DNA of 64,000 bases from Paulownia fortunei (GCA_019321725.1 CM033105.1:14583632-14647631); one strand, 5' to 3'; positions 22,140 to 33,454 are shown, counted from the first letter of the stretch. Numbers and translations: made by a program. The notes: generated by a model not told the origin, from the sequence alone.

Positions 22140-23795
22140 TGATAAGTTGGTTTATAACAACAATTCATATACCTTTTGATTAACATTTGGTTTGTTTTCA
22201 AGTGTTTTTGTTACTTTTTATACATTTAGTTTGAAATCTTGTAGGTAATGATAAAAGAAGAAGAAAATGGAAAGAAACCAAAAACTTTGTTGAAATGTTG
22301 AAGAATCTGAATTGTCGTACGATTAATAGCAGTGTTCGTATTTCCTTCATAACTCTTTGCTCCAATATCATTTTAACTTGATTCTTTAACAATTAGAAAT
22401 CCAAAATAGAGATCTATAATGTTTATGTTTATAACAAAATCCAATTCCTTCGATTTAAGTGAGAAAAATCGGGTTCAATATTTAACACTGGATAAAAACT
22501 TTCTAGTATGACATATCTTGGTATTTTAGGCATAACTCTCCTCACAGATCTTATGTTGAGCTTATTCATAAAGATATAGAAATCTAAGAGATAGAAATAT
22601 AATTCATATGAAGACACCAAAAGTCATTTTACCTTAGAAAGTGGTGAACAATCGATTGAAACAAGCTACAGGCACTGCAGACATGGATCTTGGGCAGTAA
22701 GTGCAGTGCCTAGGTGTAGCGCCTAGGCGCTGCACACACTATTTTGGACTATGGGTTGTCGGGTGGACAAGTAAGGTCAAAATGGGTATTTTTCCCTCTT
22801 TAGGGCATCTCCCATCTATTTTGAGGGATTCCAAGAGCCTCAAAATCAATTTTTGAGGAGAGAGAAGTAAGGAGAAGCCAAAAAATAAGAAAGAACAAGG
22901 AGGGGGGAGATTTGGAGAGAAGAAGGCCATTCTTGAATAAGAGGAAGCCACTCTTGAAGACAAAAAGCCATTCTTTGAGACTAGCCATTCTTGGAGACAA
23001 TGAGAGCTTCAACTATTCCTTCCACTTGTGAACAATTTCCATGTTCTTTCTTATGTATTTCTTCAAGTTGTATTCATACACGATGAACTAATTTTTTCTT
23101 TCTAGATGATGATGTAACCTTATTTGATCCTATGTTTTGAATTCCAAAATAATATTAGTCCAAATAATTCATCTTGTTTGTGTTATCTTGTTTAGTATAG
23201 CATCTAGATTATTTGACCATTAATTGAGATTGTTGATGTATGAGATTCAATACTCGAGAAAGAGAAGATTATACATGATCATAAGGATAACATAACCTAG
23301 GAATCATAGAGTTGAGAAACTTATGAAACCTTTGAAGTTTTGAAAAAGAATTCATTGAACTTTTGTAGAGTTTTATTTTTGAATTTTTATAGATATATTG
23401 AATTTCATGTTAGAACTCATAGTCAATTCGACACTCAAGAGAGGGAATTGATGAGCTTAGGAATTATTAACTTACATGTGTTGTTGATTTGAATTGATAT
23501 GTTTTGAAAGGAAAAACATATTTGATAATTAGATGAGTCATTTCTCTCGAATTTCTTACTCATAAGGTGTTTGTTGTATTACTTCTAAGAACTCCACTCT
23601 TGTCTTTACATTATTTTTATCTCATTCTACTTGTTTACCAATCATTACTTCATTTTTCAGATAAAATTAGGAATATTTGAACTATGGTACTTGTTGTAAT
23701 TTTTTATTACAATCCTTGTGGATACGATACTCAACTCACCATTATATTAAAATTTGATACCGTGTACTTGCGGTTTGCAAAATATTTCACGAACA
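22140..23795 (+). repeat. Type-B Athila LTR (AthB 5' LTR)
   Basis: It runs from TGATAAGTTGG to CACGAACA. It is preceded by a polypurine tract and followed by a primer-binding site, so it could serve as the 3' LTR of one element and the 5' LTR of the next. It is homologous over its length to the inverted solo LTRs in TekG2 and, less closely, to type-A LTRs. A perfect 14-base palindrome AGCGCCTAGGCGCT lies at 22718-22731. Confidence 0.85.
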
Positions 23796-23801
23796 AGTTT
23801 T

Positions 23802-23819
23802 TGGTGCCATTGTCAGGGA
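23802..23819 (+). other. AthB primer-binding site
   Basis: TGGTGCCATTGTCAGGGA is a diverged tRNA-Asp-type site starting six bases after the LTR end (23795). It differs from the AthA1 site at a few positions. Confidence 0.72.
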
Positions 23820-23954
23820 CTGTTTTGTTTTGTAAATATCGATACCAAGGAACTCTGATTTTAATTTGAATTTTCCTTGTATTTATTTTTATTTTTCTTT
23901 TATTGTTTGAGTGCGTCCTTGTTTATTATCGTAAGTGTTTTCTTTTGTATGTGA

Positions 23955-24486
23955 GATGAGCAGAAAGTGGTAGACGAGATGGCATATAATTCATACTATT
24001 GGCCAACTGAATATGATATGACAAATCAAGCTTCAACTCAGACCTTTAGAATGAATCAAGAAGATACCATTAATATGTTAGCTAATTAAGTAGAAATCTT
24101 TTCTAAAGAGATGGAGAAATATTTTGCAGCAAATGCTAATCATTCACAATTCAAGGTATGTGAATCATATGGTGGTTTTCATGCAAGAACACAATACCAA
24201 GAGAGCAACCGATTTTGCATCACCATACATCGAGCATGTTGAATATAAGTGGAATTACAACCAGCTGCAAAATTATCCTTTCTCCAACTCTTGTCAGGGA
24301 TAGCCAAATCATTCTAATGCTTCATGGAGAAATGATGAGAATATGATATGGCATGCACCTAGTTACCCACCATTAGAGAAGAAGTGAAATCTTGAAAAAG
24401 CATTAACTCAATTCGAACATACTACTGATCAAATCTTGTTGCGATCTGAACATACTAATCCATCACAATAGAATTTATGATGAGAG
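23955..24486 (+). pseudogene. AthB gag tail
   Basis: With stops, the + strand encodes an asparagine- and tyrosine-rich C-terminal gag segment: SYGGFHARTQYQESN-like, then NASWRNDENMIWHAPSYPP and LEKALTQFEHTTDQ (about 24300-24440). This resembles Athila gag ends just before the protease. No gag core (WERFKDLL block) is present, so the front of gag has been lost. Confidence 0.6.
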
Positions 24487-24780
24487 TTGAGAGATTGCTC
24501 ATTAAAGTATTCTATGGTGGAAAATAAAGGTGTATTTGAGGATGTTGACAAATCTATTATCCATATAGATTTCATCATCCCTGACATTGAAAAGGATAGA
24601 AACATCTCTCTCACACAAGGAAAACTATTTTTGGTCATCGGGCATGCACTCATCAATGTAAAAACTGCACTTGATCCCATGTCCAATTATGCTAACTATG
24701 CGTATCTTTGGGGGTCACCTACACTTTTAGAGCATACAAAAGCATGGCATGAGAAATACTTATTTTTTTACCTCGGTTGA
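24487..24780 (+). pseudogene. AthB protease-end remnant
   Basis: This 97-codon frame starts MRDCSLKYSMVENKG. Its middle, QGKLFLVIGHALINVKTALD, resembles the end of the Athila protease (compare FATGHTLIDVQ in AthA1 near 4628-4660). The tail LEHTKAWHEKYLFF passes directly into the 3' UTR. Thus RT, RNase H and integrase are entirely missing, probably by one large deletion. Whether this frame was ever translated is unknown. Confidence 0.5.
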
Positions 24781-26337
24781 GCAAGGAAGAAGTCCGACTG
24801 AAGACTATAAATTAAGCGCTTCTTAGGAGGCAACCTAAGTGTTTTACATTTTCTTTTCTTTTTATTATTTAGATGTTTAATATTCATTTTTTTCTTTAGT
24901 TTGATGAATTTTTGTTTGTTTTCATTTCAGGATCCAACTCAAGTTTGGGGATGATTTGTAAAATAAGGAGTGATATGCCACCAACTAATGAATGCACGTT
25001 CATTATTATTCTAAGAAGAGGATGATGATGAAGTTGATGCGAACTAACACCATTCAGGGAAGTCTTCAATACCTTATCTTGCTTTATTTAACGTTGAGAA
25101 CAATGTTAATTCTAAGTTTGGAGGTGGATGTACTTTATTTTATTTTGTTTGTTTATAGCTTTTGAAAATTGATGAATGTTGTGCTTATGTATGTGCTTGA
25201 CACTTGTGGAAATTTTTACCTTTGTTATAATCCTTTGACATATTGATCACATAGCCTTGAACATTTATTTTATTTAGCTTGCTTAGAAAAAATTTATGTG
25301 AACTCAATACTTTTTTGCGATCTCTTATAATTTTAAAATTTGTTTTATTGTCACTCGAGGTAAAATCCTAGGCTACATAATATTAAGAAAGTGATTTAGG
25401 TTATTTTTGGACCGTTTGAGCCTTTCAAGTCATCCTGTTTATAATACATTATCCCTAGTGTCCCCTATTGAGCCTATTGAGTCATTTTCTTTTTCACCCT
25501 ACAAATCAACCTCAACCAAAGAATTCAAATAATTTTTATTATCTTATATATTATCCCATACTCAGCTCATGGCTATCTAGTAACATCATTTTGAGCATTG
25601 AAAGTGGTTTAAAAAAAACAAATTTGGCAAAAGAGAGATGGTGATTTGTACAAAACTCCCAAAAAAAATTGTTAAGAAAGATGAAAAAAGAGTGCAACAC
25701 CCATTGTTCATAAAAATAAATAAGTTTGGAGCTGTAGCACTTCAAAAAATATGTGAATAAAAGAACAAAACAAAGAGAGTTTAGTGAATAAAGTGGTGTG
25801 GCTAATCAAAAGAAGAAAGGTTTGTGAAGGTGTGAGATGAAGATATGGTGGTACTCATCAACAAGGTTCTAGAATAGTTGTGTGCTATGAGTAATTTAAA
25901 CCACTATATTGTCTTTTATCCTATCATTACCCTGGCCACACATTACAAGATTTTGAAGTCCTAATGATCATTGATGTTGTATTAGTCTACATTAGTGGAG
26001 AGTGACATGAAAAACAAGCCAATGGAATTCTAAAACACATAAATAAGAGATCAATAATTTTGTTGTGAGTTTGCATAAATCAATTCGAGCAGTGAAAAGT
26101 TAAGAGTATGAGGCTAGACACACACACACACTAAAAGGATTTAAATATAGTTGAATTTGACACTTGAGTTTAAATCATGTGTTTTGATGATATTTTGAGA
26201 TTTCCTTGAGTTATAAACTTACAACAATTTTTTTTAGCCCCACTTGGTTAGTTGGTTGTGATCATCACTTGTTATTTTACTTGTTTTATTTCTTTCTTTT
26301 GCTTGAGAACTAACAAAATGTTAAGTTTGGGGGTATT
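24781..26337 (+). other. AthB 3' UTR
   Basis: This is non-coding. It has the hairpin at 24822-24839, several purine tracts resembling a polypurine tract (near 24940, 25117, 25722 and 26322), an (AC)n run at about 26121-26132, and a block shared with AthA1 (TTTTTGGACCGTTTGAGC near 25406). It ends in AAGTTTGGGGGTATT against the type-A LTR. Confidence 0.72.
24822..24839 (+). promoter_or_regulatory. Post-pol hairpin in AthB
   Basis: CTTAGG-AGGCAA-CCTAAG gives a 6-bp stem with the same AGGCAA loop as AthA1. The third stem pair is A-T here and G-C in AthA1, so both sides changed together. Confidence 0.55.
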
Positions 26338-27271
26338 TGATGAGTGGGTTTATACCCATTAATTGAGTACCATTTGCTTAATTTTTTAATTAGTTTTTAA
26401 AATTTTTGTGAGTTTTATTATCGTTTTTAATAATTATTTTGTAGATTTGAAGATGAAGGAAGAATGTCACTTTGATCTACTAAAATCTACATTCATCTTA
26501 CATTTTTCCAAAAAAAAAGAGAAAGAAAAATTCGACCCGGGAATAGTAACTACAGCGCCTAGGCACTGGAAAAGTAGTGCCTAGGCACTAGAAGGCGCTT
26601 GCCAGGTGGACTAGTAAGGTTAAAATGGGCATTTTTCATCTGATTTTTAACATCCCAAGAGCCTCCAATTCATATTTTTGGAGAGAGGGAGAGAAGAGAA
26701 AACAAGCCAAGAAAGAAGAGAAGAAGAGGAAGAGGAGAGATTTCTTCCAATAATTGAGAAGAAGATATCTACAAGGGGAATATATGTGTCTAGTTCTATG
26801 TGTAGAAAATCATAAATTGCATGTGAGATAGGAATATACTTACATGGTTTGTGTAGTCTTGTTTGAGATCCATAGAACCTAATGAATTGTTGATTATTGT
26901 AATTCACATAGGAATATAGTGGGTTAGCAATTGATGAAATTTTCATTAGATCTTGGGAAAGGCTAGTAGATAATTTAGGAATTCTTGACTATCACTTGGG
27001 AGTTAAAATGAGATTGATGAGATAAATTATTTAATTTGGATTAATTATGATGAAATCATAACCCTAGGCTTTTAAGTTTTTGAATTTCATCATTAGTTGA
27101 TTTTTATTATTAGTTAGTTTTGTTAGATTTGGTTTGTAATAATAAACACAATCTTTCGTTTATTCAAATAAATTAGAGTTAACAAAATTTCAATACTTAA
27201 TAATTCAATAGTTTATCACTTTATTACTTGTTAACGGTAACATGCACTTGCGTTCATTAAATTGCACAACA
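26338..27271 (+). repeat. Type-A LTR (AthA2)
   Basis: It runs from TGATGAGTGGG to TTGCACAACA. It aligns with 1147-2359 except for loss of about 280 bases after ATATCTACAAG (near 26780). It is preceded by a polypurine tract and followed by a diverged primer-binding site (27278-27295) and gag start, so it acts as the 5' LTR of AthA2. A perfect 14-base palindrome AGTGCCTAGGCACT is at 26576-26589. Confidence 0.85.
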
Positions 27272-27677
27272 AGTTTTTAGCGTCATTGTCAGGGATTGTT
27301 TTATCTTAATTGCATCAATATTGTTATGACTTAGTCTTGATTTTAGTTTAGATTATTTTTGCTTTCTTCCCATATTTTGATGTTGTTTTTCCTTGCATTG
27401 GATTATACGTATTTATATGTGTAAGGCTAGGAGTCTTGACTTGGTTTATTTTGATCCAGAAATTGAGCGGACACTTCAAGCTAATAGAACAGCAAAAAGA
27501 GTTCACAATCAAACCATGGCGGATAACATCAACAAAGCTAATGTGAACGTCAATCTTCCATCGCAACAACCACCACCACAATGAGCTATTCGAGACTATT
27601 TTCAACCAATCATAAACCAAAACTACTCTAGGATAGCTTGACAACTGATCAATGTCAATAATTTTAAACTTAAATCA
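27272..27677 (+). pseudogene. AthA2 leader and gag start
   Basis: The diverged primer site TAGCGTCATTGTCAGGGA is followed by a leader nearly identical to 2361-2600. Gag starts at the ATG at 27516 (MADNINKANVNVNLPSQQPPPQ, then a stop in place of Arg). The sequence stops at 27677, where the GypG4 LTR begins. More of the same element reappears at 38168. Confidence 0.8.
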
Positions 27678-29651
27678 TGTAACGACCCTAATTTCGCACT
27701 CATTTCCTGCCAAGAACTTTTTTACATTTCATATATAATTGCCTAGCTTCATATTAGTTGGATATAATTAATTAATCTAATTTAATTAATCTAAATTTGA
27801 TGAGTTAATTATTTAATTAAATAATATTATTATTTAATTGGATCCAATAAAATTGAAAATCCAATTTGGAGTGAGTTAATTAATTGATTGGGTTAATTAA
27901 ATAAACTTGGACTTCTTAATTAATTAAATTAATTAATGTGCATGATGAACTCCAAGCCCAACTTAAAAATGGCACATTAGTAGAAGCCTACTTGGAATAT
28001 TAGAAGAATTAAATTAAAAAAAATAGAGTTTTTCTTATTTAACATTGATATAAGATATCAAGATTGAATTTATGGGATAGGTTCAATGTATTTGGATATA
28101 AAGATTGAATTTATAGGACAGGTTCAATGTATCTAGAGGAGAGAGAGGGGCCAAAAATTGATGGCCAATTAGAGTCCATATTTTTCGGGCCATTAAAGAT
28201 AGAAGGAAAAGGGAATTTTGGTATGATGTGGAATTATTTTGTTAGGAAAGTTAGACTTTCCAAACAACCAAATTAATATGTGGGGTTAATATTCGTTTTT
28301 ATCTAATTTTTGTAGCCACCATATAAAATAAAATTGAAGACAAAAAAAATCTAACTCTTCTACTACTCCAAAAATTGGCAACAAGTAAGAAATTTTCTTC
28401 TTCTCTCATTCTCCACTCAAGTTGCATGCACAAACTACCCTTCCACCCTCTGCAAATCCAAAGTTAGCATCTTTACGACCTTAGATAGGCGAGGAAGAAC
28501 ATGTTTTACGGTCTACTTCAAGGGTTTTCAAAAGATTTGTGAACGACAGCGTTGGAGGGCCACTTAGTCGATAGAATTCTAGTAGGTTTAGAGCTCAAAA
28601 GGTAAGTAGCGCCACCCTAGTTCCAACATGCAATTATGTGCCTAAGTGATGATACATGTGTGATTATGTGTTGATGTTTTCAGTTCTATGTGTTTATCAT
28701 CCTTATACTGTCATTGCACTTGCATATCATGTCAACAAACACGATGCATGATTAAGTTAAGCTTATGTAAGTCTATTTTTGAAAGATATATGTACCCCAA
28801 ATGTTTTGTTTCCAAAAGTTTAGTTGTACATTGATGCTAAGAAAGGTGCGAGTGGGAAATGGGCGCGGTGGACCGGCATTCCAACCAAGGGCCTTTATGG
28901 TCAAATGTAATGTTTAATGTTAATGTTGATGTGCCGCTTGCACAAAATAAAAGTACTTATACTAGTATATATTTCTGGTTCTAAATAACTAGGTCCACTA
29001 TATCCCTGATTCGCTAGATGTCTCACTAAGTGAGCTCGCGACTTGGTTAATGAAATGAAAGATTTAAAAGTTTAACGATAATTTTCAAGTTCAATGTTTC
29101 CAAGTCAAAGATTTAAGTTCAATGTTTTTTTTAAGTTGATGTCCAAGTCCAAGGTTTTCAAATTAAAACCTTTTTGTGTTTTTTTTAAAAAAAATGGGAT
29201 ACTCGATAAGTTTTTACACAACAAGAATTCATGAACATGCATTCATACATGGGTTACTTACTGAGCTTGTTGAAAGCTCATTCCGTTTTATATATATATT
29301 TTCAGGTGATAACATCCAGGAGATGGACGGAGATGGCCCAGCACAGTAACTTACCCATTGTCTTACGTTATTAAATGAATTTTCAGTTTTAGAACCTTTA
29401 GACATGTTTTATTATGGGTTTCGCTTTCTTAGATTTTAAGAGGATAATATTTTGAAATTAAATTCTTTTATGTTTCCATTAAGTGGAGTTTTGGGAACTT
29501 GGTATTTTATAAGTGTTAAATGATTATTCCTAGTTTTCCTTTAAGTAAAGAGAGTTTTAAATCTTCCGCAATTTTTTTTTAAAAGAGTAAACTTTGTTCA
29601 TATTTAAATTCTGCATATATATAATTTAAGAAAATACTAGTAGGCACGACA
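27678..29651 (+). repeat. GypG4 5' LTR
   Basis: It starts TGTAACGACCC and ends GGCACGACA. The part from 28633 to about 29450 is repeated at 37346-38167 (shared AATTATGTGCCTAAGTGATG). It contains a repeated 'ggataggttcaatgtat' segment near 28074-28130 and AT-rich TTAATTAA-type stretches at 27765-27930. Confidence 0.85.
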
Positions 29652-29656
29652 TTTTG

Positions 29657-29670
29657 TAGTATCAGAGCGC
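29657..29670 (+). other. GypG4 primer-binding site
   Basis: TAGTATCAGAGCGC is the initiator-Met complement with one G-to-A change at position 2. It lies five bases after the LTR end. Confidence 0.8.
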
Positions 29671-29998
29671 CCAGGTTTTTAAATCAGTTCTGTAGACCCT
29701 AAATTAAAATCTTTTTTTTTTTTTTAAAAAAAAGAAGTTTTGGGCTATAAGTCATGTTGCGGGCGTGTTCTCCTCTATCACCTGGTAAGCATTTGAGATT
29801 GTAAGTTGTTATTTGTTTAAGTATTTAAAGCCTTTATATGTTGTGCCTTGCACAATTATACTGCTTATCTATTAAGGTGATTCCATATGATTGGGATCAT
29901 ATTTGCTAGTTGGTTGGGATAGTAAAAAAAAACTAATCACGCTAGTAAGAATTAACGCTTGAAGTACCATCGTAATCATGATAACTCATTTGTCATAA

Positions 29999-30505
29999 AT
30001 GGACGTTAATTATATAGGTATGAGGCTTATTAGAACCCCAACTAAGAAGGAGTTGAGAGAGCATTCAAACAGAACATGTGAATTCATGACTTATAAGATC
30101 AAACCATATCACACCTTGCCCCAACATTTCAAGGAGATGAGACGGATGAGTGATCACCTAGCATTCGTAAGCCGCAAGACTCAACCTAGGTTATGAGAGA
30201 TAGCAATATGGAAGGAGTCACTATCTCCTACATTACAAAAGATATTTGAGGAGACGCGAGATCAAGTAGGAAGGAACTATAGAGTTTCTATGATAATAGA
30301 AGCAATGTTGGTCAAATGGGAAGGAGAGACATGAAAGCAAGCTAAGAAGACGATGTTCCTAACTTTGAATTCTAGTCGTCGGAACTTGAGGTTTAGTCCG
30401 AGGGAAAATAGTTCACTAGTTCATAAGGGATTTGTTCTAGAAGATCCATTCTCAAAGGTTATAATCAATACTTGTTCTAATCATGATGTTCACACTAAGA
30501 GTTAA
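29999..30505 (+). pseudogene. Unrecognised pre-gag reading frame in GypG4 leader
   Basis: A single frame of 168 codons runs from the ATG at 29999 to TAA at 30503-30505, with only two internal stops, both TGA (30194 and 30332). TGA is one transition away from CGA (Arg), the expected result of decay of methylated DNA. An in-frame TAA sits immediately before the ATG, so the start is natural. The product is basic and charged (TPTKKELREHSNRTC, QKIFEETRDQVGRNYRV, RRNLRFSPRENSS). I recognise no family. It lies between primer site and gag, where most Ty3 elements are non-coding. It could be an accessory frame or chance. Confidence 0.4.
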
Positions 30506-30774
30506 ATAGAGGAGAAGGTTGACGAGTAGTTATATGAAATAAGATTCCTTTTATGTAACACTTGAAGCTTTGCATATTTTTGAAATGAATATGATGACAT
30601 GTTATTTGCTTGTTGAGTATGAGTTATATTTTTATTATTTTATCATGTGTGATACCACTTAGTTCCATAGAAGTACTAAATGTTAAGTTAGTCGCATCAC
30701 TCGAAACATAAGTTATACTTAATACCTAGTGTTATAGAATCTCACAGACTAAAGTTAATTTTCAGTCAAGAACA

Positions 30775-31790
30775 ATGGTCCGCACTACTTGCTCGACTAA
30801 TCAGGAAGAGACCTCATTTGCTAGGAATAATGGGAATGTCCCTATCGCTCCTCAGGGAACCCCATTAACTGTTGAGGCCTTCATGCAGGCCTTAGCCGTA
30901 TTTGGGCAAGCTAACCAACCTAGACATGCCGAGGCTGCAGAGAGGAACCGTATCTCAGAGTTTATGAGACTAGCCCCATAATCTTATCCCAGCATAGTAG
31001 ACCCCATAGAAGCTGAATGATGGTTGATAGAGATACAGAAGATCTTCTCGATCATGAATTGCACGAATGCTGAGAAGGTCAACTTTACGACATTCATACT
31101 AAAAGAAGAGGCCCACGACTGGTGGCGTAAACATGAGGATGATGGTCGCCCATTCACCTGGGAGATGTTGACCAGGGCATTTTATGAGAAGTACTTTCCC
31201 CAAAGCATACGACAACAGAAGGAATGAGAATTTGTGCACTTTGTGCAAGGTACGCGCTCCGTCATGGAGTATGAAGTCGAGTTCACCAAACTAGCAAAGT
31301 TTTCTTTGGACTTAGTTACAACAAATGAATGTCGAGCTAGGAGATTTGAGGAGGGACTGAGGTCCCAAATCAAATTTGCTATGGTGTCATTCGAGTTACA
31401 TACTTACAGAGAGGTGATCAACAAGGCCCTACTGGTAGAAAGGACACAGAAGCTTAACAGAGAGGAGCTCGGATTTTAGTCTAGTGGACTCAAAGCAAAG
31501 GGTGGAATCCACAAGATGTGGAGTGGGTAGAAAAAGAAGGATTTCCATAAGGGTGCTCAGGGCACTCAGCAGAAGAAGTAGGCTACCACCATATGCCCTA
31601 AGTATGGCAAGTCTCATCTGGGAGAATATCTTCAGGGCAAAGGAGCGTGCTTTCATTACAGAAGCTGGGACAATCGCATTCAACTGTCCATAGAAGAAGA
31701 AGAGCTCCTAAGCTCATGTTTACACGATGACTCAACAGGAAGCCGAAGAAGCTACTACTGTGGTGATGGGTAATACTTTGATTCATCTCT
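30775..31790 (+). pseudogene. GypG4 gag
   Basis: It starts MVRTTCSTNQEE. The gag core continues over stops: RISEFMRLAP, then LIEIQKIFSIMNCTNAEKVNF, EEAHDWWRKHEDD, FTWEMLTRAFYEKYFPQS and FVQGTRSVMEYEVEFTKL. The zinc-finger region (about 31590-31680) reads CPKYGKSHLGEY...GACFHY, with Cys changed to Tyr at three zinc positions. Stops at 30979, 31018, 31225 and 31477 break it. Confidence 0.84.
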
Positions 31791-31826
31791 TTACGTTCCT
31801 GAAACTTTGATTCATTCTATTCTTGC

Positions 31827-32324
31827 ATGCAAGTATGTGAATATATTATTTATCGTTTAGGTGTATTGAATGGGTGTGGTAAGTCTGCCAATATCTTGTT
31901 TAATTTGGGAGCCTCCCACTCTTTCGTAAGCTCTAATTTTGCGAAAAGATTTCTGAAACCTCCCTCGCAGTCTGACATTTTCTATAGTGTGTCGACCCCT
32001 TTAGGTACTGTTATAACCTCAAACCTAATCTTATCGGACTGCCCTATTATAATTGGAGAGAAGTCTTTGTAGACAGATCTTATCGTATTGAATATCCAAG
32101 ATTTCAACATCATTTTTGGTATGGATTGGTTGTCCAAGAATTTTACCATGATCGACTGTCGAGGCAAGAAAGTAGTCATCACTCATTCACACAACACTCA
32201 GATCATCGTCCAAGGAGTCAAGCCCAAATCAACCATTCCCATCATCTCTGCGATGAAGGCCGGTAAGATATTGAATAAGGGTTGCGAAGCGTACCTAACT
32301 ATGATCATTAAGGTGGCAGAGTAG
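31827..32324 (+). pseudogene. GypG4 protease
   Basis: The active-site segment reads ILFNLGASHSFVSS; the catalytic Asp (LFDxGAS in the family) is Asn. It is followed by STPLGTVITSN, a stop at 32070, and FNIIFGMDWLSKNFTMIDCRGKKV plus IPIISAMKAGKILNKGCEAYL, the usual bridge to RT. Confidence 0.82.
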
Positions 32325-33268
32325 AGTCCTTCCTTGGACCAGATTCCAGTTGTTAGCGAATATCCGAACATTTTCCATAGGAACTTTTGGGAGTTCCAAT
32401 AGAGAGAGAAGTTAAATTCATGATCGAGTTGCTGTTTGGGACAAACCCCATCTCAAAGGCACCATATCGTATGGGTCCGGCAGAACTTAAGGAGCTTAAG
32501 GCATAGTTGCAAGATCCTTTGGATAAAGGATTCATCAGGCCAAGTTTTTCACCGTGGGGTGCACCGATCTTGTTCATGAAGAAGAATGACAGGTTGATAA
32601 GGATGTGCATCGACTATAGAGAATTAAACAAGATAACAATTAAGAACAAGTATCCACTGCGAGGATTGAGGAACTATTCGATTAACTTCAAGGTGTCGGT
32701 TATTTCTTGAAGATATAACTGAAGTTTGGATACCATTAGCTTAGGATTCGAGATGAAGATATTTCCAAGATAGCTTTTTAATCCAGATATGGACACTACG
32801 AGTTCTTGGTCATACCTTTCAATTTAACGAATGTTCTTGTAGCTTTTATGGACTTTATGAATCAGGTGTTCTCCGACTACTTAGATAAGTTTGTCATTGT
32901 CTTTATCGACGATATTTTGATTTATTCATAGACAAAAGAAGAACATGAGCAGTATTTAAGAATGGTCCTTCAGAGGCTGAGAGAAAAATAGCTTTTCGTT
33001 AAATTCAAGAAGTGTGAATTTTAGCTAGATTGTGTTTTGATCCGGGGACACATCGTTTTGAAGAATACAATATTTGTAGATCTCAGCAAGATAGAAGCAG
33101 TACAGAACTAGCCGACTCCTACGAGCATGGGTGAACTTTCTTGGTTTGGTCGAGTATTACCAAAGATTTGTTGAAGGATTTTCAAAGATCTCTGCCCCAC
33201 TGACACAATCGACGAGGAAGAGTGTCAAGTTTTTATGGGATGATATATGCAAATAGAGTTTCACCAAG
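32325..33268 (+). pseudogene. GypG4 reverse transcriptase
   Basis: The fingers are at 32507-32700 ([37 protein letters not shown]), followed by frameshifts. The region around 32785-32935 still encodes [11 protein letters not shown] and [13 protein letters not shown], so the catalytic Asp pair is present, but several TAG/TAA stops interrupt it. The KFKKCEF and RGHIV segments follow. Confidence 0.82.
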
Positions 33269-33454
33269 TTGAAGAAAAGGCTAACGTCAGCTATAGTCAT
33301 GTCACTTTTGAGTGGGATAGAGGGATTCGTCATCTACAGTGATGCATCGCTGAAGGGCTTAGGATGTGTTCTTATGCAATATGGGAAGGTAATTGCCTAC
33401 GCCTCTAGACAACTGAAGGATTATGAGAAGAATTATCCGATGTATGATTTGGAG
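33269..33454 (+). pseudogene. GypG4 RNase H, truncated
   Basis: It reads [57 protein letters not shown]. It stops matching exactly after DLE at 33454, where the family continues into AAVVFALK. The sequence after this is not gypsy, marking the left edge of the CopM segment. Confidence 0.85.

Larger units (their letters stand above)
22140..26337 (+). mobile_element. Non-autonomous Athila-like element AthB
   Basis: It comprises a type-B LTR, primer-binding site, a 2.5-kb internal region with only a gag tail and a scrap of protease, a 3' UTR with hairpin, and a polypurine tract at about 26323-26337. The following LTR (26338) is type A, not B, so there is no matching 3' LTR. The internal region looks like a deletion derivative of a full Athila element. 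Confidence 0.75.

Noticed and set aside
22140..23795. Type-B LTR at 22140 considered as a solo LTR inserted in AthA1
   Set aside because: It is bordered by a polypurine tract on the left and a primer site on the right, with no flanking direct repeat, so it is part of a junction between elements.
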